From the NCBI GenBank assembly GCA_028691175.1, contig JAQUZU010000018.1, positions 9,444-23,388 on the forward strand: DNA of 13,945 nucleotides, read 5' to 3'. This stretch comes from Candidatus Kapaibacterium sp. Its GTDB lineage: Bacteria > Bacteroidota > Ignavibacteria > Kapaibacteriales > UBA2268. The position numbers and the translations under genes are program-made. Of this stretch, positions 7,138 through 13,945 are shown piece by piece. The notes under the pieces were generated by a model that worked only from the letters and a program-made list of their open reading frames with translations, made no database searches and was not told the origin of the DNA. Numbering within the stretch: position 1 is the first letter of the stretch; every line of letters begins with the position of its first letter.

Positions 7138-7160
7138 GTATTTAATTATTTAATTTTAAT

Positions 7161-7164
7161 GGAG
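7161..7164 (+). promoter_or_regulatory. Shine-Dalgarno site of the M24 gene
   Basis: GGAG lies five bases before the ATG at 7170. This is one of the few clear ribosome-binding sites in the window and it fixes this start over the out-of-frame ATG at 7159. Confidence 0.6.
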
Positions 7165-7169
7165 AAAAC

Positions 7170-8363
7170 ATGGTTGATATAAAGAAAATTCAGGACGCCA
7201 TTAAGGCTCAAGGCTTCGACGGCTGGCTGTTTTACGATTTCCACGGACGCGATGCAATCGCTGCACGTATCCTGCAAATGGACACGAGACGCTTTTCTAC
7301 GCGCCGCTGGTATTACTATATTCCGGCGCAGGGTACTCCGCAGAAACTCGTTCATAAAATCGAGCAATGGCGCTGCGAAAATCTTCCCGGCGACCATAAT
7401 GTCTATTTGCCATGGCAGGAAATGCAGTCGCAATTAAAGAAAATCTTAGGCGACGCAAAGACAATTGCAATGCAATATTCTCCGAACAATTCGATTCCGT
7501 ATATCTCTGTAGTTGATGCCGGAACAGTCGAGTTGATTCGCAGTTTCGGCGTAGAAGTCGCATCGAGTGCGGATCTGGTTTCGATTTTCGAGAGCCATCT
7601 TTCACCGGCAGATATCGAGAGTCATATCGCTGCAGGCGAAGTAATGCAGATGGTAAAAGATTCTGCTTTTAAGGAAATTGCGCGCCGCATCAAAGCGGGG
7701 GACAATCCGACCGAGTACGAAATCTATGAATTTATGCTCGATATTATGCACAAAAACAACATGAAGTGCGAAGACGGACCAATCGTTGCCGTTAATGAGC
7801 ATGCAGGCGACCCGCATTTTGAGCCGACAAAAGAGAACAGCCACAAAATTAAAGACGGCGACCTCATTTTGCTCGACCTCTGGGCAAAGAAAAATCTGCC
7901 GGGTGCAATTTACTACGACATCACTTGGATGGGCTATGCGGGCGAAACTGTCCCGAACGATATCGAAGCCCTCTTTGGAATTATCCGCGATGCACGCCTC
8001 ACAGCGTTCGAAATGATTAAAAAAGCATTCGCTTCCGGAACTGAAATCCACGGTTGGGAAGTCGATGATGCCTGCAGAAATGTAGTCGCAAAAGCCGGCT
8101 ACGGCGAGTATTTCATTCACCGCACAGGCCACAACATAGCCGAAGAATGCCACGGAAACGGCGCCCATATCGATAACCTCGAGACTAAAGATGACCGCAA
8201 AATCCTGCCGGGAACTTGCTTCTCGCTCGAGCCGGGCATCTATATGCCGGAGAAATTCCTCGGTTTCCGCACTGAAATGGACGTCTATATTACAGACGCC
8301 GGCGAAGTAAAAGTTGCAGGGCCAATGCAGGAGCACGTTATTCCGATTTATACGCTGATATAA
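7170..8363 (+). CDS. M24-family metallopeptidase (Xaa-Pro aminopeptidase/prolidase-like)
   Basis: The family removes N-terminal residues, often next to proline, with a two-metal centre in the cytoplasm; some members have other roles. At 397 residues there is a creatinase-type N-terminal domain (about 1-150) and a pita-bread catalytic domain (about 155-397). Likely metal ligands are all visible: Asp236 in LLDLW, Asp250 in YYDITW, His321 in HRTGHNI, Glu354 in SLEPGIY and Glu369 in RTEMDV. The stretch HGNGAHIDNLET is typical of a prolidase-like M24 subgroup in Bacteroidota. The gene stands alone between the ricT terminator and a bidirectional terminator shared with coaD. There is no signal peptide, so a cytoplasmic role in peptide breakdown is inferred; the exact substrate is unknown. 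Confidence 0.92.
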   Translation: MVDIKKIQDAIKAQGFDGWLFYDFHGRDAIAARILQMDTRRFSTRRWYYYIPAQGTPQKLVHKIEQWRCENLPGDHNVYLPWQEMQSQLKKILGDAKTIAMQYSPNNSIPYISVVDAGTVELIRSFGVEVASSADLVSIFESHLSPADIESHIAAGEVMQMVKDSAFKEIARRIKAGDNPTEYEIYEFMLDIMHKNNMKCEDGPIVAVNEHAGDPHFEPTKENSHKIKDGDLILLDLWAKKNLPGAIYYDITWMGYAGETVPNDIEALFGIIRDARLTAFEMIKKAFASGTEIHGWEVDDACRNVVAKAGYGEYFIHRTGHNIAEECHGNGAHIDNLETKDDRKILPGTCFSLEPGIYMPEKFLGFRTEMDVYITDAGEVKVAGPMQEHVIPIYTLI

Positions 8364-8385
8364 TTCCGGTAAACATAAAAATAAA

Positions 8386-8410
8386 AGGGCGAACCGGATG
8401 TGTTCGCCCT
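8386..8410. terminator. Bidirectional terminator between the M24 gene and coaD
   Basis: A perfect 9-bp stem, AGGGCGAAC (8386-8394) with GTTCGCCCT (8402-8410), closes a 7-nt loop. ATTTTGT follows on the plus strand and a T-rich run (complement of 8376-8385) follows on the minus strand. It serves two convergent genes. Confidence 0.88.
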
Positions 8411-8443
8411 ATTTTGTATACCCACGCTTTGGGCATCAATTAA

Positions 8444-8926
8444 TTATAAATTCTTCACTTTTTTTATCACGCATTCGGGGACATATCCGCTGAGGTCTGC
8501 ACCGAATTTCGCAAGTTCGCGTACTGCGGACGACGACACGCAGGCGAATTCATCGCCACATGCGAGGAAAATTGTCTCGACTTCGGGGTTTAGCCGCCTA
8601 TTTACTGCGGCAATCTGCATTTCATACTCAAAGTCCGCGAACGTCCGCACTCCGCGGATAATCGCTCCGGCACCGCATTTGCGCGCAAAGTCTGTAGTCA
8701 GCCCTTGAAAACTCTCGACTGAAATCTTGCACGAAGTCTTTACCGATGCGACTGCCTCGCGGCACATTTCCATGCGGTCATTGAGCGAAAACATTGTATT
8801 CTTTGTGATGTTATTGCCTATCAAGAGAATAATTTCGCTGAATAATCTACAACTGCGTTTGAGAATATCAACATGCCCAAGCGTAACCGGGTCGAAACTT
8901 CCGGGGAAAATTGCGGTGCTTTTCAT
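8444..8926 (-). CDS. coaD: Phosphopantetheine adenylyltransferase
   Basis: CoaD transfers AMP from ATP to 4'-phosphopantetheine, giving dephospho-CoA, the fourth step of coenzyme A synthesis. The 160-residue product has the usual length and starts MKSTAIFPGSFDPVTLGH. This contains GSFDP (9-13) and the T/HxGH nucleotide-binding motif as TLGH (15-18). Lys42, RGVR (91-94) in the RGVRTFADFEYE block, and VSSSAVRE near the C-terminus (the ISSSxVRE motif) match the catalytic and phosphopantetheine-binding sites. The start codon overlaps the stop of the upstream gene by one base (TAATG), pointing to translational coupling with the nucleoid-associated protein gene. Confidence 0.96.
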   Translation of the reverse strand: MKSTAIFPGSFDPVTLGHVDILKRSCRLFSEIILLIGNNITKNTMFSLNDRMEMCREAVASVKTSCKISVESFQGLTTDFARKCGAGAIIRGVRTFADFEYEMQIAAVNRRLNPEVETIFLACGDEFACVSSSAVRELAKFGADLSGYVPECVIKKVKNL

Positions 8927-9975
8927 TAGAATTCCTCGTTATAAAACAGCGTATAATAGTGCATGCCTTTTTCGCGGTCGAAGCCCTTCGAAATTAGTTC
9001 GGAATTGCCCAACACGTTGATTTGAAAGTTCTTGTCGAGTTTAATTACGCTCTTCAGGAGACGATTTTTCTTGCGAACTGCGTCGCCTGCAATCTCGAAA
9101 TTGGTGTTTAACTTCGTGCCTCGGTCGCTCTCGTACTTGTCTTTGAATGCGTGGAACGAGTCGATTACTTCGGGCGATTTGAATACGTCCCGCTCAAATT
9201 CGTCGAGTGCGAAGACGTCGTTTTCCTTAAAAAACTTCGCGGATTCGTTGAGCATTTCGGCTTGGTCGGCGCGGCAGACGTCCTCGAATTCCTCCGGCAT
9301 GCGCTTGGTTACAAACTCATTGCAGATCTGCATTGCCTCCTCGGTCGAGTAATATTCGTCCTTTCGGCGCGTGAGGTGCAGGAAATCGTTCAGCCAGTAC
9401 GCTGCCTCGGCACTTTTGCTCAGATTATCGACTGCAAGCACAAGATATCCGCTATCCGCCATTGAGTTGAAAATCAGGCACCCTTTGTCTAACTTGTTGA
9501 TATTTATACCGTTTTCGCTATCGATGCCGAATTCGCCCTCGCCTCCCAAACGGACGCGCAGGAAGGTGTCTTTGTTCTCGGACTTGAAAATTCCGATTGC
9601 GTCAATCATTTCGCCTTCGATAATGCAGTCGCGAAAATAGACGACGTAGAGTTCGCCGGACTTGATGTTCGGGTGCGACGAATTGCGGTAAAGATGCTTT
9701 GCGATGTTCATTGATTGCTCGTAGAGGGCGGACTTGTCCGCGAATATAGCGGAGGCGTAAGAGTATATTTCATTTAGGTTTATGTCGTTATCGTGCGCGA
9801 GATGATAGTATTCTCTCGACTTAAATGGCGAAAAAAAGTAATGCAAAAGGAGTTCGTTGACCTCTTCGGAGGTGCGGAGCGGCGCTTTCGAAAACGTGAT
9901 GCCTTCGTCGGTGGCTTTGCTCCCGATTTTATGCAGAACAATTCCGTCGAATTTAATCTCGTCTAAATGTACCAT
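8926..9975 (-). CDS. Nucleoid-associated protein, 37-kDa NdpA/YejK family
   Basis: The 349-residue protein resembles the family of 37-kDa nucleoid-associated proteins common in Bacteroidota. I recognise this from the overall pattern: an N-terminal IKFDGIVLHKIG, then GELYVVYFRDCIIEGEMIDAIG followed by GIFKSENKD. The middle shows NKLDKGCLIFN and LAVDN, and the C-terminal region carries KKNRLLKSVIKLDKNFQI. There is no signal peptide or membrane segment. Members bind DNA or RNA in the cytoplasm, but their precise job is unclear. It is the first gene of a two-gene unit with coaD, which begins inside its stop codon. The upstream region contains a 10-bp palindrome at 10018-10027. The start is supported by the lack of a plausible upstream ATG; no strong ribosome-binding site is seen. 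Confidence 0.85.
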   Translation of the reverse strand: MVHLDEIKFDGIVLHKIGSKATDEGITFSKAPLRTSEEVNELLLHYFFSPFKSREYYHLAHDNDINLNEIYSYASAIFADKSALYEQSMNIAKHLYRNSSHPNIKSGELYVVYFRDCIIEGEMIDAIGIFKSENKDTFLRVRLGGEGEFGIDSENGININKLDKGCLIFNSMADSGYLVLAVDNLSKSAEAAYWLNDFLHLTRRKDEYYSTEEAMQICNEFVTKRMPEEFEDVCRADQAEMLNESAKFFKENDVFALDEFERDVFKSPEVIDSFHAFKDKYESDRGTKLNTNFEIAGDAVRKKNRLLKSVIKLDKNFQINVLGNSELISKGFDREKGMHYYTLFYNEEF

Positions 9976-10017
9976 ATCTATATCTTTCAGTAATGTTTTT
10001 CAAATAATTTAAAAACG

Positions 10018-10027
10018 TCGCCGGCGA
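10018..10027. repeat. Perfect 10-bp palindrome upstream of the nucleoid-associated protein gene
   Basis: TCGCCGGCGA is fully self-complementary and GC-rich within AT-rich intergenic DNA, 43-52 bp before the start at 9975. It may be a protein-binding site or chance. Apart from this, I see nothing firm in the intergenic stretch 9976-10226. Confidence 0.25.
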
Positions 10028-10226
10028 AGATATATTGTAAAATATAAAATATGATTAACGATTGATTTTCGTATGTCGAGATGCTTTGGCGAATCACGTC
10101 AAACTAAACACGTGGATGCGGTGAAAAACGGACGAATGTTTGCATATAATTATCATTTTCTGCTTTACGTGGCACATTTATTGCTTGATATAGTTTGTGA
10201 TTTAGAAAATATGGGTAAATAGAACC

Positions 10227-11735
10227 ATGAAAATATATAAGAGTATATTTTTTGCCGTCTGCATGTTGATGATGGCGAGTATTGTGCACGCGCAATCGCT
10301 TCGCACGGAGCGCACTGATGTGGATTCATCGCGATCGAGCTTTGTAACTGCAACGTATCTATTCGGAATCGACTTCTATGTAGATGGTTTGGATAGCTGT
10401 ACGGCGGTCAGTTTCGACATAAATTATACCAATTCGCGCTATATTTCATTTTCCGAAGTTCGCAATACCGAATTCGGCTTTCACGGCAAAGAGCCGGTAA
10501 TTATTACGAGTAAAAATCTCTCGGACAATACGGGCTACGTGCATGTCGGCGTGCTCTCGGGTATGGAGGTCGGCGAACGCGGTTTTGATAATCCATGTTG
10601 CGTGCATCTTGAATTTGCTGTGGCACAGAACGCTCCGCACGGCGATATCACCGTTTTTAGTTTCTCGAATGTTCAGGCGGTCGGCACCGGCGGAATTATT
10701 CAACTCACCGCGGAGGACGTAACTTATAATATACATAGTTTTATTGGAGTTTGGCCGGGCGACGCCGACAATGACGGCGAAGTAACCAGTAAAGACGTTA
10801 CAACTATCGGGCGCTTCCTCGGCTATGGCTCTTCGAGCAAGAACTCCATGCGCAGTTTTAAACGCGAAAACGCAAGTACTATTTGGGCTTCGCAGTCTGT
10901 CCTCGCTTGGGACAGCATCGATGTCTCTCACGCCGATTGCGACGGCAACGGCGACGTTACGGTTACCGATCAGCTCATTGTTGCACTAAATTTCGGCAAA
11001 ACTCACGCTATTGGCAAGATTGCAAATACAACGCAACTCATCACTGAAAAATATCTTTCTAACGAAAAACGCATGGACGAATTTTATCCGCCCGCATCTG
11101 AACTTGAAGAATCTCTCTCTAATACTTGGGAAGGGGCGCGTGGCACCCTGAGCGATAAACGGACAAAGTCTGTTTTGGTTTCTTCCGCCAATTCGTTTAT
11201 AGGAGTGTCCGGCACTCTTCGCTGGATAATCACGGACGGCGAGACGAAAGTGGTCGGTATTGAGCGGGGCAGTCTATTTGATCTTGCCGGCACAGGCGAA
11301 CTCTTCAGTCAAATCTATGGTACAAGTGCTGAAATTTCTATGTTGAATCTCTCGGCTGAACGCAGTGAAGTATCGAGCGGCGAACTCTGCCGCCTGATTG
11401 TAGAGGGCGACCCCGATGCCGTGCAGATAATTGAAGAAGACTTCTACGCCGCAAGCGAGGCATTCGGAATGTTTCCGGTAAATACGGTTTGCTCGGTGGA
11501 AGACCCGACCGAAAGCGATTTGCGCATTCTGACGAACGAAAATTCTGAGCGTTCTCTGATGAATCTCTCAAACGAAACTGTTCGATATACGGTTTATGAT
11601 GTCTCCGGAAGTGAAATTTCTGCCGGCGAAATCCCCGCCGGAGCGAGCGTCTTGCCGCTCGGTCTTTCGGCAAATCACCGTTATTTCGTGAGATATAGTG
11701 TCGGAAATAATTTCCCTGCAATGAAAAAAATGTAG
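10227..11735 (+). CDS. Secreted protein with cohesin-like and dockerin-type calcium-loop regions
   Basis: A 502-residue exported protein. The signal peptide is clear: MKIYKS, a hydrophobic run and VHA|Q (cleavage after residue 22). A beta-rich domain (about 40-170) resembles a cohesin-like fold. Two calcium-loop repeats follow. WPGDADNDGEVTSKD carries Asp at 179, 181, 183 and 190; HADCDGNGDVTVTD carries Asp at 237, 239 and 248. Each is followed by an IGRFLG- or ALNFGKTH-like helix, as in dockerin-type EF-hand modules. This paired W-PGD / HAD arrangement is a style I recall from Ignavibacteria and Kapabacteria surface proteins. A second beta-rich stretch (about 320-400) precedes a C-terminal part, YTVYDVSGSEISAGEIPAG to KKM. 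That tail resembles a type IX secretion type A sorting tail but is incomplete. Substrate and partner are unknown. It stands alone and converges with the SMR-like gene. Confidence 0.75.
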   Translation: MKIYKSIFFAVCMLMMASIVHAQSLRTERTDVDSSRSSFVTATYLFGIDFYVDGLDSCTAVSFDINYTNSRYISFSEVRNTEFGFHGKEPVIITSKNLSDNTGYVHVGVLSGMEVGERGFDNPCCVHLEFAVAQNAPHGDITVFSFSNVQAVGTGGIIQLTAEDVTYNIHSFIGVWPGDADNDGEVTSKDVTTIGRFLGYGSSSKNSMRSFKRENASTIWASQSVLAWDSIDVSHADCDGNGDVTVTDQLIVALNFGKTHAIGKIANTTQLITEKYLSNEKRMDEFYPPASELEESLSNTWEGARGTLSDKRTKSVLVSSANSFIGVSGTLRWIITDGETKVVGIERGSLFDLAGTGELFSQIYGTSAEISMLNLSAERSEVSSGELCRLIVEGDPDAVQIIEEDFYAASEAFGMFPVNTVCSVEDPTESDLRILTNENSERSLMNLSNETVRYTVYDVSGSEISAGEIPAGASVLPLGLSANHRYFVRYSVGNNFPAMKKM

Positions 11736-11750
11736 TCGGCTTAAATGAGG

Positions 11751-12077
11751 TTATCTTACTACCAACCAGATCCCGACGCAGACTAAAAGTGCGCCGAGGC
11801 ACTTTGCGAGGTTCAGCTCTTCGCCGAAAAGCATGACTCCCGCGGCGTTCGATACCACAATGACCATGCCGGCACTGATAGTTGCTGCGACGCCTAAGCT
11901 TATATTTTCCAATGATTTAGTGTATAGAAGCGCGCTGATTGATCCGCATGCCCAGCCGGCAATCATCAGTAGTTTGCTTCGCGTTGACGAGGCAAGCCCG
12001 TCTGCAACAGAATACTTCAAAAGTACTCCGCTCGACGCGTTGAAAATAATTGATATGATGAGTATAGCGTAGTGCAT
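11751..12077 (-). CDS. SMR/DMT-superfamily four-helix membrane protein lacking the key glutamate
   Basis: The 108-residue product has four hydrophobic helices (about 3-21, 34-52, 60-82, 88-107) with the SMR-like patterns GVLLKYS, SLENISLGVAATISAGMVIV and GEELNLAKCLGALLVCVGI. It resembles small multidrug resistance proteins (EmrE) and half-EamA/ArnE-F-like proteins. When lined up by the Lys-aromatic-Ser of helix 1, EmrE's proton-coupling Glu14 corresponds to Asn13, and EmrE's Tyr60 and Trp63 correspond to Ala and Ser. It is therefore unlikely to be a proton/drug antiporter of EmrE type. A flippase or other lipid-linked role is possible given its link to plsC, but this is inference. Its ATG directly follows the plsC stop (TAAATG), implying coupled translation. 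Confidence 0.8.
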   Translation of the reverse strand: MHYAILIISIIFNASSGVLLKYSVADGLASSTRSKLLMIAGWACGSISALLYTKSLENISLGVAATISAGMVIVVSNAAGVMLFGEELNLAKCLGALLVCVGIWLVVR

Positions 12078-12785
12078 TTATGCGTATTTCTCGTGGTTTG
12101 CTACTATGATGTCACGAATTTCGTTGATATAAGCCAGCATCGCACGCTTGTGTCTTTCCTCCGGCAACGGCATTGCCGGCGAGATGATAACCTTAACTTT
12201 TACGCCCTTCTTAATCGAAAATTTGCCCTTCGGCATAATTGTGTTCGTTCCGATGACGGTAACGGGGATAATTTTTTTGCCTGCTTTCTCCGCCATCACA
12301 AACGCTCCGCGCTTAAATTCGCCGATTGTACCGTCCTTTGAGCGTGTTCCCTCCGGATAAATCAAGATGCCTTTGTCCTCTTTCATCGCTTCGATAGCCT
12401 CGTTCAGCGACTTCATTGCACCCGGACCGCCTTCGCGCGAGACCGCGATGAACGGCGAATATTTCATTCCCAGCCCGAAAATCGGAATCTTCTCGAGTTC
12501 TTTTTTATAAATGATTCGGACGTTGTCGTTGAGTGCATAGAGTAAAACAGGTATATCCAACAGACTGCTGTGATTTGCCACATAGACGTAATTTTCGCCT
12601 TTAATCTGGTTTTCTTTGCCGATTATTTCGAGGTCAAGATGCAGTATTCTCGTCATTTGCTTGCTCCATACAAGTGCATTTTTCAAATACTTATCCGAGT
12701 CCCGAAGTCCGCGAAGAGTGCAATATATGCTGAAAAACGTCGTAGAAAGTCCCAACCGGGCGGCAGTCCATATATAATCAATCAT
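12078..12785 (-). CDS. plsC: 1-acyl-sn-glycerol-3-phosphate acyltransferase (PlsC-type)
   Basis: The family transfers an acyl chain to the 2-position of lysophosphatidic acid, giving phosphatidic acid at the inner membrane, a core step in phospholipid synthesis. From ATG 12785 the product is 235 residues. A TTG at 12794 would add three residues, but ATG is preferred. Near the N-terminus a short hydrophobic stretch (GLSTTFFSIYCTL) suits membrane association. The catalytic NHSSLLD gives His72 and Asp77 (HX4D). The block around FIAVSREGG, PEGTRS (144-149) and PVTVIG complete the motif set. The partner downstream is the SMR-like gene, starting directly at the stop. Other LPLAT relatives with different substrates share these motifs, so the exact acceptor is likely but not certain. 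Confidence 0.93.
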   Translation of the reverse strand: MIDYIWTAARLGLSTTFFSIYCTLRGLRDSDKYLKNALVWSKQMTRILHLDLEIIGKENQIKGENYVYVANHSSLLDIPVLLYALNDNVRIIYKKELEKIPIFGLGMKYSPFIAVSREGGPGAMKSLNEAIEAMKEDKGILIYPEGTRSKDGTIGEFKRGAFVMAEKAGKKIIPVTVIGTNTIMPKGKFSIKKGVKVKVIISPAMPLPEERHKRAMLAYINEIRDIIVANHEKYA

Positions 12786-12946
12786 TTGCGACAAATCCTG
12801 TTTCGTAAAAAATTTCGTACTTTACGACGTAATCTTTGATAATAAATTGTAAATATAAAAATAAATTTGAGTTTTGCAATATAATATATTTATTTACGTT
12901 TTTTTATAAATAGGTATCAAATACGACTAATAATTGCTATGCACTT

Positions 12947-13945
12947 ATGAAAAATCGAATATTTCTGATTATATTGCTTTTTATCGGGGCTGTTTCGGTC
13001 GCCGGAGCGGCCACTAAACTCGACACCCTGCTAAATAATGAACGCATTGCGAAAAACGATACTGCGAAATATTCTGCTAATGTGAAATTAGGCGCATTTT
13101 ATTTCGGGCGCGACGCGAAAGTTGCACAAAAGTACATGTGGGAGGCGTTGCGTTATGCTAAACGTTTAAAAGATAAAAACAGAATATCGATTTCATATAT
13201 TAATATTTCCACCCTGTATTCCCTTAGGAACAAATTTAAACAGGCGGTGGATACGCTGAACATAGGAATCCGTATGGCGGAGGAGGCAGGTTGCCGCGAG
13301 GAAATTGCGTTCGGATATTCGCAACTCGGTACAGTATATAAAAGGTTAGGCGATTACGAAAAGTCTATAGGAGCATTTAATAAGGCTGTTGCAATTGTGA
13401 ATCGCAGTTCGGTTGAGGACTCGCTCCGCATATACCGCAAGAAGGGGAAAAAACTCGATATATATCAGGATACGTACCTTAATTCGGTCGCTATCATATA
13501 CAACGATATGGCGCTGGCATACCTGATGATGAAGGATACGACTGAGGCAATCAGTGTGCTGAAATTTTCGCTTAAAGTGGCGGAAGCCTCTATGCGACTC
13601 GAAAGAATTGGTGCAGGGTATGCCAATCTTGGAGAAATATATAGTGGCATGGGTAAATATGGCATTGCCGAGGAATATTTGAAAAAAGCCATTTCATATT
13701 TCAAACAAGTCGGAAATTTCCGTTTCGAAATTATCACAAAAGATTATCTTGCAAACATGTATATCGAAAAAAAAGATTTTGCCAAAGCACAGAAAATTGT
13801 AGAGGAAACTTCGCGAACGGAAGTCCATAAACTCGGCGAATATAGTGGATTTTGCTGCACTGCCGCAAAACTTTATTCCGGGCTGAAGAATTACTCTCAG
13901 GCTTTGCACTATATGAAGATTGCGGAAGAAAATATCGGTAGTTCT
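12947..13945 (+). CDS. Exported TPR-repeat protein, N-terminal part (gene continues beyond the window)
   Basis: The frame runs open for 333 codons from ATG 12947 to the last base. The signal peptide is clear: MKNR, a hydrophobic IFLIILLFIGAVSV stretch and AGAA. The rest is helical with tetratricopeptide-style repeats, for example YSQLGTVYKRLGDYEKSIGAF, YANLGEIYSGMGKYGIAEEYL and AAKLYSGLKNYSQALHYM, plus DMALAYLMMKDTTEAISVL. TPR arrays act as protein-interaction scaffolds. In Bacteroidota, such exported TPR proteins with this start often continue into a transmembrane helix and a sensor histidine kinase, SpoIIE or LuxR-type output domain. Whether that is true here cannot be seen. It is divergently placed from plsC across about 160 AT-rich bases without a clear promoter. 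Confidence 0.85.
   Translation, partial: MKNRIFLIILLFIGAVSVAGAATKLDTLLNNERIAKNDTAKYSANVKLGAFYFGRDAKVAQKYMWEALRYAKRLKDKNRISISYINISTLYSLRNKFKQAVDTLNIGIRMAEEAGCREEIAFGYSQLGTVYKRLGDYEKSIGAFNKAVAIVNRSSVEDSLRIYRKKGKKLDIYQDTYLNSVAIIYNDMALAYLMMKDTTEAISVLKFSLKVAEASMRLERIGAGYANLGEIYSGMGKYGIAEEYLKKAISYFKQVGNFRFEIITKDYLANMYIEKKDFAKAQKIVEETSRTEVHKLGEYSGFCCTAAKLYSGLKNYSQALHYMKIAEENIGSS

Noticed and set aside
7602..8336. Antisense open frame (244 codons) opposite the M24 gene
   Set aside because: The plus-strand gene has all metal ligands and a ribosome-binding site. The antisense product is low in recognisable motifs and is explained by codon bias.
12795..12946. AT-rich spacer between plsC and the TPR gene as an origin or strong promoter
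   Set aside because: It has AT-rich inverted words but no repeated boxes, and no convincing TAnnTTTG with a paired upstream TTTG.

Overview
The window looks like a chromosomal segment from a member of the Bacteroidota/Ignavibacteria/Kapabacteria side of the FCB group. Three things point there: holB followed by a ricT/PSP1-family gene, the secreted protein with 'PGDxDNDG' and 'HADxxGNG' calcium-loop repeats and a sorting-tail-like C-terminus, and candidate TAnnTTTG-type -7 boxes. This rests on recognising families and arrangements from memory, not on a database search. Most genes are housekeeping. No rRNA, tRNA, CRISPR array, transposase or integrase was seen.

Layout, left to right. (1) 3-578 (+): C-terminal part of a polytopic membrane protein, followed by a clear terminator. 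(2) 854-2386 (-): guaA, GMP synthase, with its own terminator. (3) 2447-4517 (-): a visibly AT-rich restriction-modification island. In transcription order it holds a truncated Dam-type (D12) methylase, a winged-helix plus nuclease-like protein, a 77-aa unknown protein, and a DpnA-like adenine methylase that begins directly at its DPPY motif. Both methylases lack sequence normal for their families, so the island looks like a decaying or rearranged system. (4) 4674-7098 (+): holB (clamp-loader delta prime) and ricT. (5) 7170-8363 (+): an M24 metallopeptidase-family protein with a good ribosome-binding site. It shares a bidirectional terminator with the opposing pair coaD and a nucleoid-associated protein (8444-9975, -). 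(6) 10227-11735 (+): a secreted cohesin-like/dockerin-like protein. (7) 11751-12785 (-): a PlsC-type acyltransferase tightly linked to a four-helix SMR-like membrane protein that lacks the family's key glutamate. (8) 12947-13945 (+): an exported TPR protein that runs off the window.

The genes serve GMP synthesis (guaA), CoA synthesis (coaD), replication (holB), phospholipid synthesis (plsC) and possibly RNA-maturation control (ricT). The accessory interest lies in the broken restriction-modification island, the secreted calcium-loop protein and the unusual SMR-like protein. I found no convincing wholly new system. The island at 2447-4517 is the best candidate for a second look.
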